Source: Microglena sp. YARC
Lineage: Eukaryota > Chlorophyta > Chlorophyceae > Chlamydomonadales > Chlamydomonadaceae
Assembly (NCBI GenBank): GCA_022414725.1
Contig: CM039464.1
Coordinates: 47,257,843-47,321,842, forward strand
Direction of reading: 5' to 3'
DNA length: 64,000 nt
The first letter of the stretch is position 1. Each line of letters starts with the position of its first letter. Position numbers and translations under genes: made by a program. Positions 1-13,200 of this stretch are shown here, in pieces. The notes beneath the pieces are model-generated. The model saw nothing but the letters and a program-made list of their open reading frames with translations, did not search any database and was not told the origin of the DNA.

Positions 1-1136
1 CCACCCACCCACCCATGGCTTTAACCAGTTCCGGTGGCAATAGTGGATAATGGGTGGGAGGAACTTTTTCTAAGCCTTTCCTCTAGGCTGCAGGTTGGTG
101 ACATTTGTAAAGACATTTGTAACAGTTTACAAGACATTTGTAACAGTTTACCAACTCTCGGGGCCATCCAAATATGTTTGGCGGCCATAGTGGATAATGG
201 GTGTGACCCTTATGATCATCCTTCACTTGTGTTTATCAGGGTGAGGTGAAGCTGTTGTCACAAGTGGTTACTAGAACAGAGACCACCCACCCACGCCACC
301 ACCACCTTACCACCACCCACCCGCCCACCCACCCATGGCTTAAAACCAGTTCCGTTGGCAGGAGCGGATCATCCTATCCACCCACCCACCACACACACAT
401 GTACCCATCCACCCACCACCTACCTATCCACCCACCCACCACTTACCCATCTACCTACCCACCCATCTACCCACCCACCCATCCACCCACCAATCCACCC
501 ACCCACCCACCGCTTACCCTACCCACATATCCACACACACACACCACTCACCCACCTATCCACCCACCACTTACCCACCCATCTACCCACCCACCTTCCC
601 ACCCACCACCCACCCGTCCACCCATCCACCCACCCACCACCTACCCATCTACCCACTTGCTAACAGGAAGGCCAACAGTTATATCGCCCCTTATGCCACA
701 TCCGCTCCCTTGGGCCCACCCACCACCCACCCACCTACCTTCCTACCCACCACCCACCCACCTTTCTACCCATCCACCCACCCATCTACCCTCCCACCAC
801 CTATCCACCATCTACCACTTGCTAACAGGAAGGCCAACGGTTCTATCGCCCCTTACGCCACATCCGCTCCCTTGGGCCCATCTTGGGCACCTCCGCTCCC
901 TTGGGCCCACCCACCCACCCACGCACCCACCACATGTCCACCCATCTACCCACGTGCTTACAGGAAGGCCAACGGTTCTATCGCCCCTTATGCCACATCC
1001 GCTCCCTTGGGGCCACCCACCCACCTACCTTCCCATCCACCACCCACCCCACCCACCCACCACCCACCTACCCACCTACCCACACACCCACCCACGCACC
1101 CACCACATGTCCACCCTTCTACCCACGTGCTTACAG
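1..1136 (+). repeat. CCACCCA-type simple repeats with decoy copies of the 1137 exon acceptor
   Basis: Most of the stretch is (CCACCCAN)n-like. Between the tracts, at about 660-715, 821-885 and 957-1012, lie copies of the acceptor and first ~55 bases of the exon that starts at 1137 (AACAG/TTACAG followed by GAAGGCCAAC). Positions 17-250 and 330-370 share a short duplicated segment (CCCATGGCTT..AACCAGTTCC). No upstream transporter exon could be recognised here. Confidence 0.75.
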
Positions 1137-1284
1137 GAAGGCCAACGGTTTTATCGCCCCTTACGCCACATCCGCTCCCTTGGGCCCATCTTTTTGTGCG
1201 TCATCGGTATATGTTCAGTGTATCTTGGGAAGATCAACGAACCGGAGCGAGGCAGTGTCAAAATTGTAGGCCACATCCAGTCAG
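1137..1284 (+). CDS. SulP transporter exon (first one recognised in window)
   Basis: Acceptor TTACAG ends at 1136 and donor GTGAGT starts at 1285. The frame opens in phase 0 and reads [19 protein letters not shown], then [19 protein letters not shown] and [10 protein letters not shown], ending one base into a Gly codon. The RSLGP and IVGHIQSG segments match the SulP region just before the GLPSF motif. The 3' part of this exon is duplicated at about 1480-1577, but that copy lacks the acceptor half, so this one is preferred. Upstream exons are outside the window or unrecognised. Confidence 0.8.
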
Positions 1285-4200
1285 GTGAGTGTGCTGGGGT
1301 GGTTAGGGGTTTAGTGGGTTTGGGTCTGGGTTTGGGTGTGCTGAGGGATGAGCTGGGTTGGGAAAGTGATGAGTGCCACATCCAGTCAGGTGAGTGTGCC
1401 ACCACCACCGTACACACACACTCACCACCTTCCCAACCCAACTCATCACTCAGGGGGGTGGGGGGTGGGTGGGTGGGGGGCTTCTTGTGCGTCATCGGTA
1501 TATGTTCAGTGTATCTTGGGAAGATCAACGAACCTGAGCGAGGCAGTGTCAAAAGCGTGGGCCACATCCTGCCAGGTGAGTGTGCTGGGGTGGTTAGAGG
1601 CTCGGTTGGTTTGGGTTTGGTGATCATGGGTTTGGTGGGTTTGTTTGGTGGGTTTGTGGGTTTGTTTGGTGGGTTTGTGGGTTTGTTTGGTGGGTTTGTG
1701 GGTTTGTTTAGTGGGTTTGTGGGTTTGTTTGGTGGGTTTAGTAAGTCTGGCTTTGGGGTTAGATGTGCTGAGGGATGAGCTGGGTTAGGAAAGTAATAAA
1801 CAGCTTTACGGTTGGCTGGTGGTTCCCCGTGTCAGACCCAAGCTTCTCGGATCTGATCTTGTTTGCAACCTTAATGTATTTATTTATTTATTTTATTTAT
1901 TTACGTATTTATTTATTTATCTCCATTAGTGCCCAAGTCCTAAAACGCCCGAAGTTGAATCGCTATTGTGATTCAAGGTCCTACACGGCCACAACTGCTC
2001 AGTACTGAATTCTGAGTAGATTATAATTGTCCACGAATGCGTCAACTAGGCGCGCAGCTAATTTCTGTTCGCATTGGCATCTGGCAGCAAGCAGCCCAGC
2101 TCAGGAGGCTGGCTGGCAGTACGTGAGATGAACAAAAAGCTTGAATTGACTTCAACGAGATCGCGTTACAGGATCGCGCGAGCTACCGCGACTGAATTTT
2201 CCGCCTTATGAAAGGCGTATCGAACCCCTACCACAAGGTCAGAGGCTGCGCTTCAGCCTCGGCCTCGGAATTTACTGGAATGGCAGTACAACTCGATTTT
2301 TTTAATTTTATTATTTGATTAATATGTTTTATTTGTGTTTCATTTATCTCCACAAGTGCCTAAGTCCGACCCTGAGTGGTACGGATGTTTTTCACCTATT
2401 ACCTCAAGTCCAAAGAAAACTTTTTTGCTAATAAGTTACCTAACCACATCAGTTCAACATATAAATACTCAGAGTTGGGTTCTCTTAGGTTGTGGGAAGT
2501 AGGCAAAGCAAAACATGTGATTTTTCCACTATGGGGCTCCCTAAGTCAGTACGGATTTTACGTAGAAGTGGAACGGAGCCTATCGCTATCAAAAACAAGT
2601 TTTCGTAAAATAAAAGTAGGTACCCCTATTGAGCACATCTTTCCTCATCAGTAATTGTTACATCAGGTTTTGGATGGCAGTACATGGGCAGTACGGGTGA
2701 ATATGGACCCCAAAACTACATGTTGTGGGTGCCCTGAGTGTGGCACAACGCTGCACAAAGCTGAATTGTTTCATTTTGGGTCTTAGCTTTGCTTCGTAGC
2801 ACAAAGACTAACTTTTTTTTTTTTAATTTCAAAATTCAAATTTGTTTTCAAAATATATTAAAAAAATAACTTTGTTTCAATCATCGACATTTGAAGTTAG
2901 TTTTGATTTTGGAAAGGGGGATGAAATTTCAAGTTGGGAGGTGGGATTGGGAGGTGATCAGGTGATTTTTCGAGTTGTACTGCTATCTCAGTAAATTCCG
3001 AGGCCAAGGCTGAAGCGCAGCCCCCGACCTTGTGGTAGGGGTTTGATAAGCCTTTCGTCCCGCGGTAACATGATTCGGAAAAGCTCGCGCGGCCTCGTGT
3101 CTGGCGCGATCTGGATTTGTACCACAATTTATCGCACATCTGATGTACTGCCACCGGCCTTCCGTAAAAGGCAGCTCGCGAGCGCATGCGAATGCGGACG
3201 AGAAATACATGTGCGGGTAGCTGACACAATTGCGCAAAAGGTGGGCCAGACAGAATTCGATTCCGAGCTTTTTGGGGCCTGTACGGCTCTGTACCACAAT
3301 CTTGTACCAACTTAGGGCGTTTTTTGACTTAGGCGCCTATATAGATATGTGTTTAATTAATATGTTTTATTTATATTTTATTTATGTGTTTAATTAATAT
3401 ATTTATGTGTTTAATTAATATGTTTTCTTTATGTTTTATTCATTTATTTGATATGTTTTGTATGTGGGGTTTGAAATTTCAAATTAAAAAAAAATCCAAG
3501 AGTGATTCCGTACACTTTGCTGAAAAGACGAAGACTTAAAACGATGCTGTTGCGGCTGTGCAGCTTGTAACAAAATTTGGGACTCCTAAATTGGCCCAAA
3601 ACGTGCAAATACTCAGTGATTTTGGGCTTTGTACAGCCTGTACTGCCTGCACAGTATCTTCCTCAACCTGGTGTGACAACGACTTGTCAGGAAAGATGTG
3701 AGAAACAGGCCTACCTAATTCAATTTTCAAAAAAATAAAAATCGACTGCGCTTGGCTCCGTCCCATATTTGTGTAAAATCTGTCCTGAATTAGGGGACCC
3801 CACAGTGAAAAAATATGAGGTTTTACTTCATCTGGTTCACAAACCCTGTGCATACCCAAATCCAAGTATTTATATGTTGCGGAGATGTGGTTAAACAACT
3901 TTGTAGCATTCTTTTGTTTTCACTGGACTGTAGTCCATGGGTCAAAACAGTCTGTCCCAAATGGCCAATAATTAGGCACCTATGGAGTTATTTATTTATT
4001 TATATATTTATCTATTTATGCTTTTATTTATTTGTTTATTTATTTATTTATTTGCCCTTCCACAGGTCTACCCAGCTTCACAGTTGGCTAGTGGTTCCCC
4101 ATGTCAGACCCAAGCTTCTCAAACCTGATCTTGTTTGCAACTTAAATATATGTATGTATTTATATACTTATTTATTTATGTATCTACTTGTTTATTTATT

Positions 4201-7200
4201 TATTTGCCCTTCCACAGGTCTACCCAGCTTCACCAGTTGGTTTGGTGGTTCCCCCATGTCAGACCCAAGCTTCTCGGACCTGATCTTGACCGGTATTGTT
4301 GTCATGATTGTCAACCTGCTGGAGTCCACTTCAATTGCTAGAGCGCTAGCCAGAAAGGTTGGTCGAGGGTGAAGGGGGAGGCGTGTGTTTGTGTGTGTGT
4401 GTTGGGCAAGGGGGGGGGGGGGTATGGGGGGGGAACAAGCTTCTCTCGGACCTGATCTTGGCTGGTATTGTCGTCATGATTGTCAACCTGCTGGAGTCCA
4501 CTTCAATTGCTAGGGCGCTAGTCAGAAAGTATGGTCGAGGGTGAGGGGGGAGGTGTGTGTGTGTGTTGAGGGGGGGGGGGGGGGGGGGGGACAAGCTTCT
4601 CAGACAAGATCTTGACAGTTATTGTTGTCATGATTGTCAACCTGCTGGAATCCACTGCAATTACTAGGGTGCTAGCTAGAAAGGTCCGTCAAGGGCATAC
4701 ATGTGGCTGTGTTAGGGTGCATGCATGTGCATGAGGGGGCAAGGTTTTGTTTGGGGTCTGCCGGATGCACAGAGGGGGGCTTGGTTTAGGGCACCATGTA
4801 ATTGTATAGGTATTTAAACCCGAAACCCTAAATCCCTAAACCCTAAACCCCCGGATGCACAGAGGGAGGACTTGGTTTAGGGCACCATGTAATTGTTTAG
4901 GGTTTAAAACCCTAAACCCTAAAACCCTAAAACCCCGGATGCACAGTGTAATTGTTTATCCCTTTTCGGTCTTCCCCTGGAATGTAACAACCAACACATA
5001 CACATGCACATACAAACATACACATACGCATACACATACACATACAAACATACACATACGCATACACACTTACATACACATACACATACACACATACACA
5101 CATACACATACACGCATACACATACACACATACACATATACACATACACATTCACATACACATGCAGAACGGATACGAACTCGATTACAATCGGGAGATC
5201 ATTGGTCTCGGTCTCGCCAACCTGGCAGGAGCTGCATTTAATGCCTACACCACCACTGGATCCTTTTCTCGCTCTGCTGTAAACGACAGCGCAGGTATGT
5301 TGCTGAGGGTTAGGGGGTAGGGGTTTAGGGATGAGGGTGACATTCCTATGTGGCATATTTCAATATTTGTGTTATTACAGACATATCTGTATGTGCAGGT
5401 ATGTTGTTGAGAGTTGGGGGTTGCATTCCTATCTGGCATATTTCAATATTTGGGTTGTTACAGGCATATATGATTCTGTAAATGACATCGGAGGAAGGTT
5501 GTTGAGGGTTGAGGGTTACATTCATATCTGGCATATCTGGCAAATTTGGGTTGTTACAGGCATATCTGTATCTGTAAATGACAGCGCAGGTATGTTGTTG
5601 AGGGCTGAGGGTTACATTCATATCTGGCAAGTTTGGGGTATTACATGGATATCTGTATCTGTATCTGTAAATGATAGCGCAGGCATGTTGTTGAGGGTTG
5701 CGTTCCTATCTGGTGTATTTTGTTTGTTACACGCATATCTGTAGATGACAGTGCAGGTATGTTGTTAAGAGTTGAGGGTTACATTCCTATCTGGCGTATT
5801 GGGGTTATCTGCATCTGTATCTGTATATGACAGTGCAGGTATGTTGTTGAGGGTTGAGGGTTGCATTCATATGTCATATTTCAATATTTGGGTTATTCAT
5901 ATCTGGCATATTTCAATATTTGTGTTATTACAGGCATATCTGTATCTATAAATGAAAGCGCAGGTATGTTGTTGAGAGTTGGGGGTTGCATTCCTATCTG
6001 GCATATTTCAATATTTTGGTTGTTACAGGCATATCTGTATCTGTAAATGACAGTGCAGGTATGTTGTTGAGGGTTGGGGGGTACATTCATATCTGGCAAT
6101 TTTTGGGTATTACATGGATATCTGTATCTGTATCTGTAAATGACAGCGCAGGTATGCTGTTGCGGGTTGGAGGGTGCATTCCTATCTGGGGTATTTGGGT
6201 TATGACAGGCATATCTGTATCTGTATCTGTAAATGATAGCGCAGGTATGCTGTTGCGGGTTGGGGGGTGCATTCCTATCTGGGGTATTTGGGTTATGACA
6301 GGCATATCTGTATCTGTATCTGTAAATGATAGCGCAGGTATGCTGTTGCGGGTTGGGGGGTGCATTCCTATCTGGGGTATTTGGGTTATGACAGGCATGT
6401 CTGTATCTGTATCTGTAAATGATAGCGCAGGTATGCTGTTGCGGGTTAGGGGGTGCATTCCTATCTGGGGTATTGGGGTTATTACTGGCATATCTGTATC
6501 TGTAAATGATAGCGCAGGTATGCTGTTGCGGGTTAGGGGGTGCATTCCTGTCTGGCGTCTTTGGGTTATTACAGGCACATCTGTATCTGTATCTGTAAAT
6601 GATAGCGCAGGTATGTTGTTGAGGGTTATATTGGTGGTTGGCCCCAGTGAAAGCAAACGGGCCCCTAAAAATTAAAACTGCCCCCCCAAAAAAACCTTAA
6701 AAGTCTGGCCCCTCAAACTCACGCCTCTTAATAAGGCGTACTATTTATTCATTTATTGTTGAGGGTTGAGGGTTACAGTCTTATCTGGTGTCTTTGGTAT
6801 ATGACAGGCATATCTGACTTTTACATTCCTATCTGGCATATGTATGTTGTTTTGTAGATGGTAAGTCTCTGGAATGTAAAGAAGTACGGATACACTTTTT
6901 TGTATCTAGTACTCGTGGGGTGGCTGTGGATGGCCCTGCTCTTCACAACCTCACGCCCCCCCCCCCCAAACACACAATCACATGCACACACACCCCGGGC
7001 CTCCCCTCCCCCCTACTCGCCCCCTCTAACACCCCTTAACCCAACACGACACAACCCAACACGACACCTCACCACACGACATCACTCAACACAAAACTTC
7101 ACGACATCACACAACACCACACAACACCACACAACACAACACCACACAACATGACATGACACCACACAAACGTAGCTAAACTAACCCTACCCAAGCCTAC

Positions 7201-10200
7201 CCAACCCAGGCGCCAAGACCCCTCTCTCCCAGACTGTCAGCAGCCTGGTGGTGATGATCGTGCTGCCCTTCTTGACCAGCGTGCTAACAAAACCAAACCA
7301 AGCCAAACCAAACCATGGGTGACCCAACATGACACCACACCACACGGCACAGCATTACACCACACAACACCACACGGCACCACACAACACAACACTACAC
7401 AACACCACACAAACCAATTGTGGTATTGTATATAAATGGTAACTTTGGCCTAGTCAGACTGCCAGCATCATATGATATCATATGATATCATATTTCCGCT
7501 CCCCAGTTATATGTAGATCTGATGTAGAGGGTAGATCCACCTCACGAACTAAAACCAACCCTACCCAACCTGACCCAACCCTTCCCAACCCAGGCGCCAA
7601 GACCCCCCTCTCCCAGACTGTCTGCGGCCTGGTGGTGATGATCGTGCTGCTCTTTTTGACCAGCGTGTTTGCAAAGCTCCCCTTCAATGTCATGGCTGCC
7701 ATCGTCATTGTCTCTGTCAGTGGTCTGTTTGAGTTTGAACAGGCCATCTACTTATGGAAGGTGAGTGTATACATTTGAATTTGAATTTGAACAGGCCATC
7801 TAACTATGGAAGGTGAGAGTATGAATTTGACTTTGAATTTTAACAGGCCATCTACCTATGGAAGGCGAGTGTATGAATTTAAATTTGAATTTGAACAGGC
7901 CATCTACCTATGGAAGGTGAGTGTATGAATTTGAATTTGAATTTGAACAGACCATCTACCTATGGAAGGTGAGTGTATGAATTTGAATTTGGACAGGCCA
8001 GCTACCTAAAGAAGGTGAGAGTATGAATTTGAATTTGAACGCACCATCTACCTATGGAAAGTGAAAGTATGAATTTGAATTTGAATTTGAACAGGCCATC
8101 TACCTATGGAAGGTGAGAGTATGTTGGAACAGTCCAGGGGTAGCCAAATAGGCTAGAGGGGCTTGCCCAACCATGATATCAGAAGGGGCTAAAACGTGAA
8201 AAACGATGAAGTGAACCCCAACGTCAATTCCTCAAACAATCCCAACCTCAACCCTAACCTCAAACAACCCCAACCTCAACCCCAACCTCAAACAATTCCA
8301 ACCTCAACCCCAACCTCAAACAAACCCAACCTCAACCCCAACCTCAAACAATCCCAACCTCAACCCCAACCCCAAACCTCAAACAACCCAACCTCAAAAC
8401 AATCCCAACCTCAACCCCAACCTTAATAAGTCCCAACCTGAACCCCAGCCTCAAACAATCCCAACCTCAATCCCAGACTCAAACAAATCCCCAACCTCAA
8501 CCCTATCCTCAAACAATCCCAAACCTCAACCCCAACCTTAAAAAGTCCCAACCTCAACCCCAGCCTCAAACAATCCCAACCTCAATCCCAGACTCAAACA
8601 ATCCAAATCTCAGCCCCAACTTCAAACAATCCCAACCTCAACCCCAACCTTAATAAGTCCCAACCTCAACCCCAGCCTCAAACAATCTAAACCTCAACCC
8701 CAACCTCAAACAATCCCAACTGCAGCTTCCACCTAAAACAATTCCAACCTCAACCCCAACCTCAAACAATCCTAACCTCAACCCTAAACTCAAACAATCC
8801 CAACCGCAACCCCAACCTTAAAAAGTCCCAACCTCAACCCCAGCCTCAAACAATCCCAACCTCAACCCCAGCCTCAAACAATCCAAACCTCAACCCCAAC
8901 CTCAAACAATCCCAACTGCAGCTTCCACCTAAAACAATTCCAACCTCAACCCCAACCTCAAACAATCCTAACCTCAACCCTAAACTCAAACAATCCCAAC
9001 CGCAACCCTAATCTTGAACACTCGTTCCACATGTGATAGCTAAACAAGATGTACCAAAAACAAATCGTTTGACAAAACTCAAACACCTGTTTGTACAAAC
9101 CATTCCAAACAAAAACAAATCGTTTGACAAAACTCAAACAACTGTTTGTACAACTATACAAACCAAAAACACAATGTTTGGCAAACCTCAAATAAATGTT
9201 TTTTACAAACCAAAAACAAATTATTTGACAAAACTCAAACAATCGTTTGACAAACCCCAAACAAATGACTAACAAACAATCGTCTTACATGTGATAAGGG
9301 AGCAAGATAAACTTGCTCTGCTGGCTGGCCTCCAGCTCTGGCTACCTCTTCATCGAATGATGGCCCTGCCCAACCTCGCACCCCCTTGCGCAGCCCCTCC
9401 TGAAAAACTACAAAACCAAAACCAAAACCAAAACAGCACGAACCAACCCAACACGAACCAACCCAACACGAAACAGCACAACGCTATATGATCCAACACA
9501 ACACGACCCAACACAGTTCAAATCAACACAACACAAACCAACCCAACATGATCCAGCACAACCCAATACAACCCAACACAGGTGAACAAGATGGACTTGG
9601 TCTGCTGGCTGGCCTCCTGCTCTGGCTGCCTCTTTATTGTATGATGGCCCTGCTCTTCACGATGTCGCGCCCCCTTGCCCAGCCCCTCCCGAAAACAACA
9701 CGAACCAACCCAACACGAACCAACCCAACACGAACCAACCCAACACAAACCAACCCAACACAAACCAACCCAACACAATACAACCCAACAGAAACCAACA
9801 CAACACAATACAACCCAACACAAACCAACCCAACACAAACCAACCCAACACAATACAACCCAACACAAACCAACACAACACAATACAACCCAACACAATA
9901 CAACCCAACCCAACACAATATAACCCATCACAGCACAAACCAACCCAACACAAACCAAACCAACACAATACAAACCAACACAGCACAAACCAACCCAACA
10001 CAATACAAACCAACACAGCACAAACCAACCCAACACAATACAACCCAACACAATACAACCCAACACAGCACAAACCAACCCAACACAATACAACCCAACA
10101 CAAACCAACCCAACACAATACAACCCAACACAAACCAACCCAACACAATACAACCCAACCCAACACAATACAACCCAACACAGCACAAACCAACCCAACA

Positions 10201-13200
10201 CAAACCAACCCAACACAATACAAACCAACGCAGCACAAACCAACCCAACACAATACAAACCAACACAGCACAAACCAACCCAACACAACACAAACCAACC
10301 CAACACAATACAACCCAACACAGCACAAACCAACCCAACACAAACCAACCCAACACAAACCAACCCAACACAATACAAACCAACACAGCACAAACCAACC
10401 CAACACAATACAAACCAACACAAACCAACCCAACACAATACAAACCAACACAGCACAAACCAACCCAACACAAACCAACTCAACACAATACAAACCAACA
10501 CAGCACGAACCAACCCAACACAAACCAACCCAACACAATACAAACCAACACAGGTGAATAAGATGGACTTGGTCTGCTGGCTGGCTTCCTGCTTCGGCTG
10601 CCTTTTCATCAGCATTGACATTGGCTTGGCTATTGCTGTCGGACTGGCAATTGCCATTGCCTTGTACCAGTCTGCATTTCCACATACAGCCGTCCTGGGC
10701 AGGCTCCATGGAAATTCATCAGTGTACAGGTGCGTAGGATCTGGCTCTAGCATTGCTTGAATTTTTGCCTTTTCTACTTACAGTAGACGGCCAGCCGTCC
10801 TGGGCAGGTTCACGGAATTTTGTCAGTGTACAGGTGAGGAGGATCTGGCCCTTGCATTTTGAATCTGGCTCTAGCATGGCTTGCAGTTTTGCCTTGTCCA
10901 CTGTAAGTAGATGGCCAACGGTCCTCGGCAGGCTCGCCGGAAATTCGCCTATGATCAGGTGAAGAGGATCTGGCTCTTGCATTGCTTGCATTTATGCCTT
11001 GTCCACTGGAAGTAGATGGCCTGCCGACTTGGCAGGCTCTTATAAACTCATCAGTGTACAGGTGTGGAGGATCTGGCTCTAGCATCGCTTGAATCTGGCT
11101 CTAGCATGGCCTGCATTTTTGCCTCGTCCACTGTAAGTAGATGGTCAGCGGTCCTTGGCAGGTTCACAGAAACTCGCCTGTGAACAGGTGAAGAGGATCT
11201 GGCTCTTGCATCGCTTGAATTGTTGCCTTATCCACTATCAGTAGATGGTCAGCAGTCCTGGGCAGGTCCATGGAAACTCGTCAGTACACAGGAGTGGAAG
11301 ATCTGGCTCTAGCGTCACTTGAATCTTGCTCTAGCATGGCCTGCATTTTTGCCTTGTCCACTATAAGTAGATGGTCAGCGGTCCTGGGTAGGTTCACCGA
11401 CATTCGTCAGTGTACAGGTGTGGAGGATCTGGCTCTAGCATGGCCTGCATTTTTGCCTCGTCCACTGTAAGTAGATGGTCAGCGGTCTTGGGCAGGCTCC
11501 ATGGAAATTCGTCAGTGTACAGGTGTGGAGGATCTGGCTCTAGCATTGCTTTAATTTATGCCATGTGCACTGTAAGTAGATGGCCAGCCGTCCTTGGAAG
11601 GATCACAGAAACTCGTCAGTGTCCAGGTCTGGTCCAGGTGATATAAATTATCATTACGATCATTATTACTTGAATCCAACTGGAGGATCTGGCTCCACTC
11701 AAACTCGTCAGTGTCCAGGTGATTATAAATCCTAATTATAATCATTATTACTTGAGTCCATTTGAAGTATCTGGCTCTAGCATCGCTTGCATTTTTGCCT
11801 TGTCCCCTGTCAGTAGATGGCCCGCTGTCCTTGGCAGGCTCCACAGAGACTCGTCTGTGTCCAGGTCTGGTCCAGGTGATAATAAATAATTATTCCAATC
11901 ATTATTACTTGAATCTATTTGGAGTATCTGGCTCTAGCATGGCTTGCATTTATGCCTTGTCCCCTGTCAGTAGATGGCCTGCTGTCCTTGGCAGGCTCCA
12001 CAGAAACTCGTCTGTGTCCAGGTCTGGTCCAGGTGATAATAAATAATTATTACAATCATTATTACTTGAATCTATTTGGAGTATCTGGCTCTAGCATCGC
12101 TTGCATTTATGCCTTGTCCCCTGTCAGTAGATGGCCCGCTGTCCTTGGCAGGCTCCACAGAGACTCGTCTGTGTCCAGGTCTGGTCCAGGTCAATCAGGA
12201 GTATCAGCATTTATGCCTTGTCCCCTGGATGGCCGGCTCCACAGAAACTCGTCTGTGTCAGTCTGGTCCAGGTTGGCCTGGCTCTAGCACGCTCATTTAT
12301 GCCTTGTCCCCTGTCAGTAGATGGCTTCCTTGGCAGGCTCCACAGAAACTCGTCTGTGTCCAGGTCTGGTCCAGGTGATTATAAATAATTATTACAATCA
12401 TTATTACTTGAATCTATTTGGAGTATCTGGCTCTAGCATTGCTTGCATTTATGCCTTGTCCCCTGTCAGTAGATGGCCCGCTGTCCTTGGCAGGCTCCAC
12501 AGAAACTCGTCTGTGTCCAGATCTGGTCCAGGTGATTATAAATAATTATTACAATCATTATTACTGTGAATCTATTGAGTATCTATTTTGCCATCTCGAG
12601 TATAGATGGCCCGTGGCAGGCTCCACAGAGACTCGTCTTGGTGTCCAGGTCTGTCCAGGTGATTATAGAAATAATTATTAACAATGCTTATACTTGAATC
12701 GTATTATGCCTTGTCCCTGTTTCTTCAGTAGATGGCCCGCTGTCCTTTGGCAGGCTCCACAGAAACTCGTCTGTGTCCAGGTCTGGTCCAGGTGATTATA
12801 AATAATTATTACAATCATTATTAGTTTGGAGTATCTTGAATCTATTTGGAGTATCTCTGGCTCTAGGTGATTATAAAATAATTATACCATCGTACTTTGA
12901 ATCATTTTTATGCCTTCCCCTGTCAGTAGATGGCCCCGCAGTACCTTGTGGCAGGCTCCACAGAACTGGACTCGTCTGTGTCCAGGTCTGGTCCAGGTGA
13001 TTATAAATAAAATTATTACAATCATTATTACTTGAATCTATTTGGAGTATCTGGCTCTAGCATCGGCTTGCATTTATGCCTTGTCCCCTGTCAGTAGATG
13101 GCCGCGCCGTCCTTTGGCAGCTCCACAGAAACTCGTCTGTGTCCAGGGGGTCTGGTCCAGGGTGATTATAAATATATTATTACAATCATTATTACTTGAA

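Noticed and set aside
1..260. An upstream SulP exon
   Set aside because: No frame here matches the expected membrane segments before RSLGP, and the possible splice sites give no consistent phase.
246..1778. 510-residue open frame rich in HPPTHPP
   Set aside because: It is the translation of CCACCCA repeats and only crosses the real transporter exon at 1137-1284 by chance of frame.
4815..4945. True chromosome end
   Set aside because: The CCCTAAA runs are short, impure and lie inside a gene, so they are interstitial.
9488..10753. Several long frames of NQPNTIQ or CVGLVCVGL repeats on both strands
   Set aside because: Translations of the CCAACACAA array. No start context, no domain, and they run into the true exon's splice site.
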